Shown: positions 25,599 through 35,637 of the stretch, in pieces
Layout of the letters: every line of letters starts with the position of its first letter
Numbering within the stretch: position 1 is the stretch's first letter
The notes under the pieces: generated by a model
Told to the model about the DNA's origin: nothing
Seen by the model: the letters and a program-made list of their open reading frames with translations, nothing else
The model's database searches: none
Translations under genes and position numbers: made by a program
Source: JACCZH01 sp963729445
GTDB lineage: Bacteria; Chloroflexota; Chloroflexia; Thermomicrobiales; CFX8
Reading direction: 5' to 3'
Assembly (NCBI GenBank): GCA_963729445.1
Contig: CAVSNU010000005.1
Span: forward strand, 372,001-436,000
DNA length: 64,000 nucleotides

Positions 25599-26347
25599 CC
25601 GATGTTCACTCCCACACTACCCGCCACCTACCGCCCGCAACCCTGCCAGATGTAAGCCGTTCGCGGCAACTTGGTTCCGGGGCCGGCTCCGTGAGCTCGC
25701 ATGTCATCCAGAGCGAAGCACCCTGCTGTCCTCCTGAGCACAGTCGAATGGATCGATCCAACACCCTGCGCTCAGTACTCAACCACGATGATGGTGTCAC
25801 ACTCGGTAGAAACCCCGAATCGTGACAACTGCCCTATGGGCCAGTACTGAGCTTGATCGTCATCCTGTGTTTGATAGTCATCCTGCGCTTATTAGTCATC
25901 CTGCGCTTATTAGTCATCCTGACGTAAGGAAGGATCTCTTGCCTGATTGCCGAGGCGTTCGACCAGAGATCCTTCCTTACGTCAGGATGACGATCAAACT
26001 CAGTACTGGACCACAGGGGAGCTCCGGGGTTCCGTCGGTAGGGGAGGAGCTCGTCTCCTCCCGCCTCGAGCGGACCGGGGCTTCGGGAGGAGACGAGCTC
26101 CTCCCCTACGGGGGTGACACCATCATCGTGGGCGAGTACTCAGGATGACTATCAAACGCAGGATGACTCATAGGCGCAGGATGCTGGTGTCACCTCCGAC
26201 CGACAGGTAGGAACCCTGGAGCGTGACAGCTGCTCTGTGGCCCAGTACCCGGGTCGACTATTTCGTGTGCCTGTAACGCTCAAGCACGACAGCACGTCTA
26301 TAGTACAGAGATGGCCGCACAGGAACCGTGATTGAGGGGTAGCAGCG
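25599..26347. other. Intergenic repeat-rich region
   Basis: No gene is supported. 25773-26141 is a large nested palindrome listed separately. 26190-26250 repeats, in direct orientation and with many changes, the segment at about 25800-25850. Confidence 0.7.
25773..26141. repeat. Nested palindrome containing B and C repeats
   Basis: Outer arms 25773-25800 and 26114-26141 are inverted copies of a 28-bp segment with CACCATCATCGTGG. Inner arms 25842-25868 and 25983-26009 match with one difference. Inside lie two direct 18-bp units AGTCATCCTGCGCTTATT (25877-25912), a family B hairpin (25913-25991) and a family C hairpin (26038-26109). The right half repeats the element at 10694-10939. Confidence 0.85.
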
Positions 26348-26959
26348 GTGTTCCGAGCCGGTCCCGGACCGAGCAAAGCGCTGCAGGCCAACCGGCAGGC
26401 CGATGCAGCGGAGTCTGACGCTGCCCTGGTTGCTGCCGCTCAGGCCAACCCGCGTGACTTCAGCGCGCTCTATCATCGTTACGTCGAGCGTATCTACCGC
26501 TTCTGCTATGTCCGGCTCGCGAACCAGCAAGCAGCTGAGGACGCCACCAGCGAGGTCTTTCTGAAGGTGCTCGGCAACCTGCACCGCTTCCGTGGCGGCT
26601 CATTTCCAGCCTGGCTCTTCCGCATCGCCCACAACGTCGTGGTCGATGCCTACCGTAAGGACCAACCTTCGGTGACACTCGATCGGGCCGGCGACGTTGC
26701 CACGCCCGATCCGTCACCGGAGGACCAGGCTGTCTCCCAGAGCGAGACAGACCGTCTACACCGGGCACTGACGCAGTTGCCCGACGAGCAGCGCTTCGTC
26801 GTCGAGCTCGATCTGGCCGGCTGGAGCGGGCTTCAAATTGGCGAGGTGCTGGGCAAGAGCCCGGGCAACGTCCGGGTGATCCGCTACCGCGCCATGCAAC
26901 GCATGAAAACACTGCTCGACCCATCCGACAAACCATCCAGGGAGCACGATCATGACTAA
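26348..26959 (+). CDS. ECF-type RNA polymerase sigma factor
   Basis: A 203-residue group IV sigma factor. Region 2 has YRFCYVRLANQQAAEDATSE and the -10-recognition helix after it; region 4 lies around residues 140-185 with FVVELDLAGWSGLQIGEVLG. It starts with GTG at 26348. The end overlaps the next gene by 8 bp. The next gene encodes a membrane-anchored beta-propeller protein, the likely anti-sigma partner or sensor. Confidence 0.9.
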   Translation: MFRAGPGPSKALQANRQADAAESDAALVAAAQANPRDFSALYHRYVERIYRFCYVRLANQQAAEDATSEVFLKVLGNLHRFRGGSFPAWLFRIAHNVVVDAYRKDQPSVTLDRAGDVATPDPSPEDQAVSQSETDRLHRALTQLPDEQRFVVELDLAGWSGLQIGEVLGKSPGNVRVIRYRAMQRMKTLLDPSDKPSREHDHD

Positions 26960-29497
26960 CCGCGAGCAGACTCAGGCCGAGCTGCTGGACCTGTTCCGCC
27001 TGGAACGCACCGACAACCCGAACCTGAACCCACCTGCCGGACTGGATGCCGGCGTCGCGGCCATGGCCGTGCTGCTGGAGGACCAGTTGTCTCCACCCAA
27101 GCCATCGGCCCGTTTCGTCCAGAACCTTGGGCGGCGGCTGGAGGCTGAGGCGAGCAACGCTGGGAACGACCGCAAGGGTCGCATCCTGCCCGCGCTACTG
27201 GACCAGACAATCCCACCGTCTACTCCCCCCAACACTCCACCAACGGACAGCTACGACGAGCCGCGACGCCCATGGATTCATGAAGCCGCTCGCATCGCCG
27301 CCGCCGGCCTGGCCATCGCCCTGGTCGGCACGATCCTCATGCTGCTCTTCCGCAACGCGGACGACGTGGTCGCCCCCGGTGCTGGAGAGACCAAAATCCA
27401 CACGGGCGAGATCCTCGTCTCATGGGACCCGAATGGTGGTGAGGACTACAAGCTCTTCGTGGTCCATACCGACAGTGGCGAGCTCCGCAAGTTGACCCCC
27501 GGGCCGGCCGAGGCAGATGGCGTGTCCGAGCGCTTCGCGTCCTGGTCGCCGGATGGACAACAGGTTGTCTTCATGCGCGAGGAGGGTGGACAAAGCGACA
27601 TCTTCGTGATGAACGCTGATGGTTCAGGGACGGTGAACCTTACACAGAATCCATTTAACGACACCGTTCCCGATATGGTCGCCAGATGGAACCCGAATTG
27701 CGTTCACCAGCAGCACTGAGGGACAAATCGTTGCCAACGTCCACGTCATGCATGCCGATGGTTCGAACCTGCGACAGCTCACTCACTCTCAAACCGGTGC
27801 AGTGAGCCCGGATTGGTCGCCGGACGGATCGCAGATTGCGTTCGTAACCCGATCGATGGAATCACAACAAGTCTGGGTGATGAACGCTGATGGCAGCGAC
27901 ACCCATGCGATCACGGAGCGACAAGCAGGATTTATAGGTTCGCTAGACTGGGCCCCCGATGGGCGTCACATCGCCTTCAGAGCGACCAGTGACATCTGGG
28001 TTGTCAAACCAGATGGATCCGACCTACGTAACCTGACATCCGATACAGGCGGATTGTCCATCCCTGCGTGGTCTCCGAACGGGCAAAACCTTGTACATGT
28101 CAGCGGAGATGTCGGAGACCTCACCGATGGACTGGCGGTTACGAACATTGACGGAACGATCCTGGAGCAATGGTCGAGCGACACTGACTTCCAAGATTCA
28201 CCCGCGTGGTCACCAGACGAGCAGCAAATCGCCTTCTACGGAGGCAACGACCGGAACGAAGGGACCGAAAGTGCGTTCTGGGACTTTGCCTGGGAGTTAC
28301 GCATTGCCGGGGTTGACGGTTCCGACGAGCTCGCGCTGATCACCGGCGGTAGCCTCGATTTCACTTGGCCGCCGGCCTGGCGACCGCCAATTACCGGAGA
28401 TGTGCCTCTACCTGGACCGGATGCGGCGACCCCGACTCCTACAACCGAGACTGGAACGGATAGTCTCTACGTTGTCACGTCGAACGGCGTAACGGCCATA
28501 GATCCAGCAACCAATGATGAGATCTATTCAATTGACGCTGGCTTCAGCCCAGACGCCGCACTCTCGCCGGATGGGTCGCGGCTCTATGTGCTTGGCGCAG
28601 GCGACGTTGACGAGCTTGTCGCGTTCGACGCTGCCAGCGGTGATGAGGTCTGGCGCACGAAGGTTGAAGACCGTATTCGTTGGATCGGGGGATCAGGGCC
28701 ATCAACACTGGCCATCTCGCCAGACGGAAGCCAGATCTACGTCGTACAGCAGCAACGTACCCGACATGCAATGGATTCAAATCTTCGACGCGGCCACTGG
28801 TGAACAGCTCGACGAGACCGATCCCATTACTGGTTACTGCCCGGCAATGTTGCATCCATCACACGACGGAAACAATCTCTTCCTCATCTGCGCGCGTAAC
28901 GAGACCTACACCAGGATCGACCTGAATACCCTCGAAGCCGATGCCGTCGGATTATCGACGAGCGGATCAAACGTCGGATCGGTCATGTCTCCGGATGGAA
29001 CCCTGCTGTACGTTGTGTCGCTGGACGACGTCGGGTTTGGAGTCATGGTGTTTGATGAACGCTCCAATATCAGGAGGCATGCACCACTCGCCGACGGGGA
29101 ATCACCACCGCTACTAGGCGAGATGGTGACGCTATCTCCCGATGGCACGCGACTCTACGTCGCGCTCGGCACCGAAGACAACGATGGCGACACCGGCACC
29201 CACGATGTGCGCGAGATCGCGGTCTTCGATACCAACAGTTGGAAAGACGTCGACCGCATCACGCTCGACGTACCTCTCAAGGGTGGCGCCTTCGCCATGA
29301 GCCCTGATGGCCGGTACATCTACACCAGCGAGCGGATGCAACTGGATTCCGATGGCAAGCTCATCCGCATTGATGTCGAGAACGGCGAAGCCAGCACCGT
29401 CCTCGTTCGCGACGCTGAGATCTTGCGGGTTCTCACGGACGTGCCGGCTCGACCGGTCGAAACCGGTCGCCACCGATTTCGACGGTGGGACAGGTAG
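26952..29497 (+). pseudogene. Interrupted anti-sigma-like membrane beta-propeller protein
   Basis: The first 240 codons give a cytoplasmic N-terminus, one membrane helix (about 118-135) and a start of TolB/WD40-like propeller blades (ASWSPDGQQVVFMR, then IFVMNADG). At 27675 one extra base shifts the frame; the blades continue at once with WSPDGTRIAFTSS and run to about 28746. A second extra base near 28747 shifts again, and blades resume (MSPDGTLLYVVS, LSPDGTRLYVAL) to 29497. Residues on both sides of each break match the repeat, so the interruptions are recent or are sequence errors. Coupled to the sigma gene, the protein may sense an outside signal and release sigma. Confidence 0.8.
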
Positions 29498-30913
29498 ACC
29501 GAGTGCCGCCTCGGGCGACGCTTGCCTTCGAAGACATGAGCCAGGTTGGAGAGTTCGCTCATGGCTGCGGGTGGGCCGGTTTAGATCCAGTTGCGTCGAT
29601 CCTGCCGGATTGCTGTTCCCCGAGCAGGTCATGCGAGTTCCGGCTGGAACTGAACTCAACTTCACCGTCGAGGGCATGAGCGATCTGGTCAATGTCCAGG
29701 CCAACGCCTACTTGTAGAACGATGCTGCCAATGTCGAAGACCTGCAAGGCAAGCCTTTCCTGACCTACCCTCCACCAGCGGCGTCAGGGTTAGCCGTAAG
29801 CCCGTCGTCAACCCAACCGAAATTTGGGCTCATCTTCCCGCGGGCGACTATGCAATAGCGGTTGACGTCGCCAATACTTCTGGAGAGAGCGCAACTTACG
29901 GCTTCCACATCGTCGTGACACCCAAATCGATGCCATCAACCGGCAGAGTGGTCGACCCCTTTGAAAACGCCGAAGTCGTGCATGTCGTATCAGTTACCGA
30001 CTTCGAGCAGATCAACGAATCGCACACAGCAGAAACCTGGATCGATCGGGTCACCGGGGATGTCATTGTCCAGCGCTATGACGCAGACGGAACGCTGACG
30101 TCGGCGACGATGCGTCAAGGGCTGAAAGTCATTAACTCCTCCCCGCCAACGCTCATGACGAGCGAGCTGCTCTCAGCCGATGACCCGTTCTTCGACCAAG
30201 TCGACGGTCATCTATACGGCTACCGCAGGCAACTACAGGAGGGCCGGGTACAGATTGACGGAGCGGAGGAGATCGAAGGCCGTCCGGCGGTCAGGATCAA
30301 TGTCGAGCTCTACCCCGGTCACCAGGCAGAGGTCTATCTGGACGCCGAGACGCTCTTCCCGCTGCGGTTCGACGGAGGTCCCAATGAAGACTGGTCAATG
30401 ACCTATCCAACGATCGAGACCCTGGAGCACGAGGCCATGCCGGTCGAGCTATTCGAGCTGGATTATGCAGACGTGACACATACATCCTCCTCCGAAGAGC
30501 TCACACAGGATGAAGCCGCTGGGTTCACGGATTACGCGATCTGGAGCCTCGGTCCAACTTTCAGTGACTACTCACTCGCAAACATCCAGCACCTGATGAC
30601 CAGCAATCCGGACACGCCCGGCACGAACCGGGTGACGGTGCGCTACACGAATGGCAACGCCGCTGAGAACATTCAGATCGACGCGTACGGTCCGCAGTTC
30701 GCGCGGGAATGGGATGGCTGGCAAGCAAAACACCAGCCGTCGAGCGAGGCGATCACGATCCAGGGGCAGCATGGCTGGCTTCATTCGAACGGACCCGATA
30801 GCCACACGGAGCTGCTCTTCCAGTGGCACGACGGCTACCTGACGATCCACGCTCACGACCGCGAGACGGCACTGGCCGCAGCTGAGGCAGTACAGCAAGT
30901 AAACGGACCATAG
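29498..30913 (+). pseudogene. Secreted protein tail, interrupted N-terminus
   Basis: From 29915 (GTG) an intact frame of 332 codons runs to 30913. It has no domain that I can name; it is rich in beta-type sequence and resembles the extracellular part of outer-membrane lipoprotein-sorting or MucB-like proteins (VYLDAETLFPLRFDGG). Coding-like sequence continues upstream in other frames: LPAGDYAIAVDVANTSGE just before 29915, GTELNFTVEGMSDLVNV ending at an in-frame TAG (29715-29717), and VPPRATLAFEDMSQVGEF near 29510. It may be one long extracellular protein, or the end of the propeller protein, broken at several points. Confidence 0.55.
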
Positions 30914-30983
30914 GCGGAACCCAACGAGCACTCGTGGCGTCTCTATTGTGACGGGTAACGCAACGAACTGAGGAGGAGGCACG

Positions 30984-31574
30984 ATGCGGCAGCGGACCTA
31001 CCGGTTAGGAGCCGTCGCTTGTGCCGCCCTTCTCGCCGCGCTTGCCGTCGCAGCACCGGTCTCGGCGGCCGCACCCTGGATCATCATCGTTGACGGTGAA
31101 CAGCTCAAGGAACCGGTCTATATCGCCGACTACTTCGACAATTACGATTACTCGGCTCACGGGAGCCCGGTGACACTGGTGATCTCGATGGCCGTCCCTA
31201 TCTCGACCTCTACCTCTTCCGGGGTCCGAGCTGGGGAGAGTATGTGAGCAGCGGCAAGCCGCTTCGAAGATCTCGACCCACAACATGCCGGGCAACGCGG
31301 CCGGTTCTATCCGGCCCACGATGGCCAACCCGCGGCATTGTATGCCCCTGGCGTGGGCGGCAGCGGCGTCGTGAGCGGGGAGGGGTTGGAGATTCTGCAG
31401 CGCTACGGCGTCCCAGTTCAGCTCGACGCCTCCCCGGCGCTGCCGGACAAGGGGATCGACGCGGTCATCGTCGAACCGGACAAGACGAGTTCCTCATGGC
31501 TGGCCCTCATCATCGTCCTCGCAACCACCGCCGCCTTCGTCGCCGGATTGGGGATGCGCCCCCGCCCACGCTGA
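30984..31574 (+). pseudogene. Secreted or anchored hypothetical with compensating frameshifts
   Basis: GAGGAGGAGG precedes the ATG. The product starts with a Sec signal (ALLAALAVAAPVSAAAPW) and ends with a membrane helix (WLALIIVLATTAAFVAGLG) and a basic tail. Between about 31175 and 31262 the good coding frame moves one frame over (DLDGRPYLDLYLFRGPSWGE) and then returns (FEDLDPQHAGQRG). The two indels cancel, giving about 195 residues overall. Without correction it ends at 31247. Function unknown; it belongs to the sigma-factor locus. Confidence 0.65.
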
Positions 31575-31806
31575 ACGCTCAAACTGGCTGGAACCAACAT
31601 CGGAGTCTTCGATTCACAGCGTACTCGGGAAACAGCCGGCAAGACTGTTACGCAGGCGGCGGTCGGCGTAGATCAGCAAACACCGGGCGATGCCAGCAAG
31701 CAAACGGATCATAACGGGAGCCCATACGACTCTCGTGGTGTATCCATAGCTCCCCTTCCTGACCGCATCTTCACGGAACTCGTCCTCGCCGTTACAACGC
31801 GGATGC
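31575..31806. other. Intergenic, nothing seen
   Basis: No frame with RBS or domain on either strand. Confidence 0.5.
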
Positions 31807-32079
31807 ATGGAAATCACCTATCGTAAGTCAAGGTCGTCTTCTGGCCGGTTCGCCCGGCAGCTTTCATGGTCGCCTCATCTCGGAGGCGGGCTACCGGTGG
31901 CTCGTCGACTTGAGGACCGCTTGAACGAATGGGGACACCGGCTCCTTGTCGGCCGGCACCCTGAGGTTGCGCTCTTTCGCACGATCCTCGACGCGGACGA
32001 CAGTCCGATTCAGGTCCTCTACATTTTCGGCCCGGGTGGCATCGGGAAGTCAACCCTGTTGAACGAGCTGAGCACGTAA
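31807..32079 (+). pseudogene. Remnant of AAA/STAND ATPase
   Basis: A 90-codon frame whose second half reads like the start of a large regulatory ATPase: LLVGRHPEVALFRTIL followed by the Walker A loop FGPGGIGKST. It stops right after the P-loop at 32079. Full-length family members run for several hundred residues more, so this is a 5' fragment. Nothing downstream continues it. Confidence 0.6.
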
Positions 32080-32216
32080 TGAGCACTTTTTGGTCTGGTG
32101 ACAGGCCATAACCCGACTCATGCTGGAGACCTCACAGACTGGTCAATAGCTCACCATTCCAAAAGAGAGAAAGGAGGGACGAAGACCTTTAACGTACAAC
32201 ACGGAAGGAGAACACC

Positions 32217-32645
32217 ATGTCAGCCGAACAGAACAAAGCCATGCTGAGGCGCGTCTTTGAAGAGGGCATGAACGCGCAACGGCTCGACGTCTTCGATGAG
32301 ATCATCGCTCCCGACTTCGCAGCCCAGAGCCCCGGGTCATCGAGGGGCCCCGATGTCTTCAAGCAAATCGTCACCATGTATGTGACTGCCTTTCCAGATC
32401 TCAACATCACCATTGAAGAGATGATCGCCGACGGCGACATGGTCGCGTCGCGCGGCATCATTCGTGGAACGCACCAGGACGAGTTCATGGGCGTTCCAGC
32501 GACCGGGAACTCCGTCAGCATGGAGTTTATCGACATGTGGAGAGTCTCTGAGGACAAGTTCATCGAGAATTGGGCCCAGCTCGACATGCTCTCGATGATG
32601 CAGCAATTGGGCGCTGTCCCGAGGTCCGAAGAAGGCGTCGTCTAA
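32217..32645 (+). CDS. SnoaL-like / ester cyclase family protein
   Basis: A 142-residue NTF2-fold protein with the family pattern RRVFEEGMNAQRLDVFDEII, FPDLNITIEEMIADGDMV and a late W-R-V-x-E-D-K-F-I-E-N-W. Such proteins bind or isomerise small molecules; the actual ligand is unknown. GGAAGGAG stands 8 nt before the ATG. It is a single gene, related in fold to 11939 and 36904. Confidence 0.83.
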   Translation: MSAEQNKAMLRRVFEEGMNAQRLDVFDEIIAPDFAAQSPGSSRGPDVFKQIVTMYVTAFPDLNITIEEMIADGDMVASRGIIRGTHQDEFMGVPATGNSVSMEFIDMWRVSEDKFIENWAQLDMLSMMQQLGAVPRSEEGVV

Positions 32646-32885
32646 CGACATCATTGTCTGTTGCGCAGGCCGCGGTACATCATTGTCTTCGGCGCGGTCT
32701 TCGTCGTGCTGCCCGCGTTTGCCGGCATCGTCCGAGCCAGGGTCCGGGACCAGCACGAGTTGCCTCAATCATTCGACATGGAGATCTACAATAGTCGGGT
32801 CCGCAACCACACGTTCGGCCCCTGCTAGACAGTAGACACAGAGCCGTATGATGGCCTTCTCGATCCATGAGACGGAGCTGCGCCG

Positions 32886-33515
32886 ATGGATAACACGTCC
32901 CCGCCACCTCTCCATGCCCGGATTACCGGTGTCTTGATCGGAAGTCATCCCTTAATCGATACGCTCGCTGAGAAAAGGACCTTCCCGCACGCAGGGTATC
33001 TGAAAAAGGAACGGGTTCCCGGGGTGCGCGTCACTATCGAAGGCTTCGAGGGCGACCGGCACGCCGGCATGACGATGCTGGCGAACGGCCACACCCCGAT
33101 GTACCAGCGTGGGACGGTGATCCGCAACAGCCGCCAGGTATCACTGGTGTCGGTCGAAGAGTTGCAGGATGTCGCTGAGGCGCTGGATGTGCCCGAGATC
33201 CTGCCGGAGTGGCTGGGCGCGAACCTGGCGGTCCGCAACGTGCCGCACTTCTCGCATCTCCCACCCGGCACCCGACTGGTGTTCCCGGAGCAGGCGGTGT
33301 TGGTCGTCGAAGGCGAGAACGGCCCCTGTGTCTTCCCCGGCAAGCTCATCGCCCGCCACTATCCGGACAGGCGCGGGCTGGCGACACGTTTTCCGAAAGC
33401 GGCGATCCACCGGCGCGGCATCGTCGCCTGGGTTGAGCGGGCTGGTTTTATCTGCGAGGGCGATACGATGCAGGTTCTCCTGCCTCCCAAGAGTCCCCAC
33501 TATGACTTGAGATGA
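32886..33515 (+). CDS. MOSC domain protein
   Basis: A 209-residue protein with a MOSC domain (molybdenum cofactor sulfurase C-terminal type). Conserved stretches are GFEGDRHAG (about 54-62), QVSLVS, the cysteine in GENGPC (about 139-144) and RGIVAWVERAGFICEGD near the end. MOSC proteins handle sulfur or sulfido-molybdenum and often act in detoxifying N-hydroxylated compounds; the exact role is open. No molybdenum enzyme lies next to it. Confidence 0.88.
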   Translation: MDNTSPPPLHARITGVLIGSHPLIDTLAEKRTFPHAGYLKKERVPGVRVTIEGFEGDRHAGMTMLANGHTPMYQRGTVIRNSRQVSLVSVEELQDVAEALDVPEILPEWLGANLAVRNVPHFSHLPPGTRLVFPEQAVLVVEGENGPCVFPGKLIARHYPDRRGLATRFPKAAIHRRGIVAWVERAGFICEGDTMQVLLPPKSPHYDLR

Positions 33516-33582
33516 CATGATTGTCTGCCATCCTCTATGATGCCCCTGCCAATATGAATCGACCGACGTATGGAGGTGGCGC

Positions 33583-34684
33583 ATGCTTGAACGCTTTTAT
33601 GTTCCGACCGGGGACCTGGTGCGCGTCTCGGAGCAGGCGCTCAGGACGACGGTGGCCGCGATCTTCGAGGGCGTGGGCGTGCCGCCGGAGGATGCGGCCG
33701 AGGGCGCCGAGGTACTGGTGGCGTCGGACCTGCGCGGAGTGGAGTCGCACGGCGTCTCCAACATGCTGCGCAACTATGTGCATGTGGTTCCGCAGCGGGC
33801 GGCTCAACCCGACGCCCGCATGGAAGATCCAGTCCGGGAGACGCCGGCTACAGCGCACCATCGACGGCGACCGTGGACTCGGCGTGATCCAGGGGCCGCC
33901 GAGCGATGCGGATGGCGATCGAGAAGGCGCGCAAGGTTGGCGTCGGTATCGTGACGATGCACAACAGCGGCCACCTGGGCGCGGTCGGCCACCACGCCAT
34001 GCTGGCCGCGCAAGCAGGACATGGTCGGCGTCTGCATGACCGCGGCCGGGATGCGGGTGCTGCCGACGTTTGGACGCGAGCCGCGCCTCGGAACCAACCC
34101 GATCTCGATCGCCGCGCCGGCCAGGACCGAGCCATACCTGCTGTTCGACGCCGCGACCTCGGCCGTAGCCGGCAACAAGATCGTCCTGGCGGAGCGGGTC
34201 GGCGCGCTGATGGAGCCCGGCTGGGTCGCCGGGCTGGACGGCGCGCCGATCACCGACGCGCAACCGGTCCCGCCACGAGGCGAGTTCAACCAGCTCCCGC
34301 TGGGCGGCACCCGCGAGCAGGGCTCGCACAAGGGCTACGGCCTGGCGCTGATGGTGGAGGTGCTGTGCACGCTGCTCTCCGGCGGCGATCCCCACGATGC
34401 TGGACGGCAATAGTCGGCGTCAAACACTACTTCGCCGCCTACAACATCGAGGCGTTCACCGACCTGGACGAGTTCAAGGACACGATGGACCACATGCTCC
34501 AGACACTCCAGGAGACCCCGCCGGCGGCCGGCGAGGAGGCGCGTGATCTACCCCGGCCTGCCCGAGCACGAGCACGAGCACGACCGCCGCGCCAACGGCA
34601 TTCCGCTGCACACCGAAGTCATCGGCTGGTTTGATCACGATCACGGCAGAGCTGGGGATCGCCCGGTTAGAGCGATTGGCGTAG
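33583..34684 (+). pseudogene. Interrupted Ldh-family malate/lactate dehydrogenase
   Basis: The gene starts at ATG 33583 after GGAGGTGG. Family sequence can be followed to the end only by switching frame about seven times: VESHGVSNMLRNYV, RLNPTPAWKI, VRETPATA, TIDGDRGLGVIQGP, GIVTMHNSGHLGAVGHHAML, MVGVCMTAAGMRVLPTFG, GVKHYFAAYNIEAF, VIYPGLPEHEHEHDRRANGI and finally ELGIARLE. Each block is near consensus for the Ldh2/MDG2 NAD(P)-dependent oxidoreductase family, and no block contains a stop. The true product would be about 360 residues. Dense indels with intact motifs suggest base-level errors in the sequence or very recent loss. Confidence 0.85.
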
Positions 34685-34822
34685 ACGCGTATGTATGGAT
34701 CAGAGGGACGTGTCCAACTTCGTCCGATAGGTGAGCACTGTCTTGTCTGTGCGTAGGGGCGTAATTTATTGCGCCCACTCTAACGTCCCGAGCGGCGGCG
34801 GCAGAGAACTGCCCGTGTCTGC

Positions 34823-34946
34823 GTACGGGCTACGCGCTGCGTCGCCCTCGGGCCGGCAGCGCCCGCCTGCTTGAAACCATCGGCCGGGACGATGGTTCAA
34901 GAGGCGGAGCCTCCGGCCCGGGGGCGACGCAGCGCGTAGCCCGTAC
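34823..34946. repeat. Family D long inverted repeat
   Basis: Arms of about 34 bp, left beginning GTACGGGCTACGCGCTGCGT and right ending with its inverse CGCGTAGCCCGTAC. The centre holds a second hairpin with TTGAAACCATCG and CGATGGTTCAA. Seen only once in this window. Confidence 0.88.
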
Positions 34947-34989
34947 GAGATGTGCAGCGCGGATCAAGCAGGACCATGGCATTCCTTTA

Positions 34990-35073
34990 GTCATCCTGAG
35001 CGCAAGCGAAGGATCTCTGCGTCTAACGCCTCGGGTGTCAAGCCAGAGATCCTTCGCTTGCGCTCAGGATGAC
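34990..35073. repeat. Family B inverted repeat
   Basis: GTCATCCTGAGCGCAAGCGA at the left and the inverse ending GCGCTCAGGATGAC at the right, with AGAGATCC repeated inside. Member of the same family as 10694, 25913 and 58971. Confidence 0.88.
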
Positions 35074-35637
35074 TGATCAACACCCGGATTGACTGACAAG
35101 CGCAGGATGACTGACAAGCCTCAGAATGATGGATCACGCACCGTTTCAGGTATTGCGCCCATACGACGCAGGCTTCCCGTGCCCGGAACAAGCAGGTCAA
35201 TCTCATCATCGAGCCGCTACGAAGCGCGAGACCACACGCTTTTCCCCGGAGAAACGGCCCTCGGCGTTGCGGTATCGGGAAATTTTGCCTCCTACGAGCC
35301 AGCCGGAGCGAATGAATCTGTTATAGTTGGCGCATTGGCAGCTACCGTCGCTCTGACGGTTGCGATCGAATTCGTTCGATCGACTATGCACGTACTCCTC
35401 GCGAACGATCCGCAACGTGTTTTGCGGTTCAAGCCACGGCAACTGTAATCACGGCCAGTTCCACGGTTTGTCTGTTTGTGTCTTTCGTGCTCCATGACAG
35501 GTACGGAAGGATGTTTCACCGTGTGCTTCACCGACGGTCTCTGCCAGGCCAGGCCGGTGAAGGAGAGAAGACACGTCCGGTGTTCCACGAGTATGTGTGA
35601 GAAACAGAGACGCGTTTTATGGAAGGAATCCTTACGA

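Larger units (their letters stand above)
34685..35637. other. Intergenic repeat region
   Basis: No gene is supported. It holds a half copy of family A (34751-34776), the long palindrome at 34823-34946 and a family B hairpin at 34990-35073, followed by direct copies of ACTGACAAG(C/T)GCAGGATG-like units to about 35130. 35140-35630 shows nothing clear apart from the 5' region of the next gene. Confidence 0.6.

Noticed and set aside
27748..28803. Independent TolB-like protein starting at 27748
   Set aside because: The sequence just before 27748 continues the propeller blades in the same frame back to 27676, so it is the middle of one interrupted gene.
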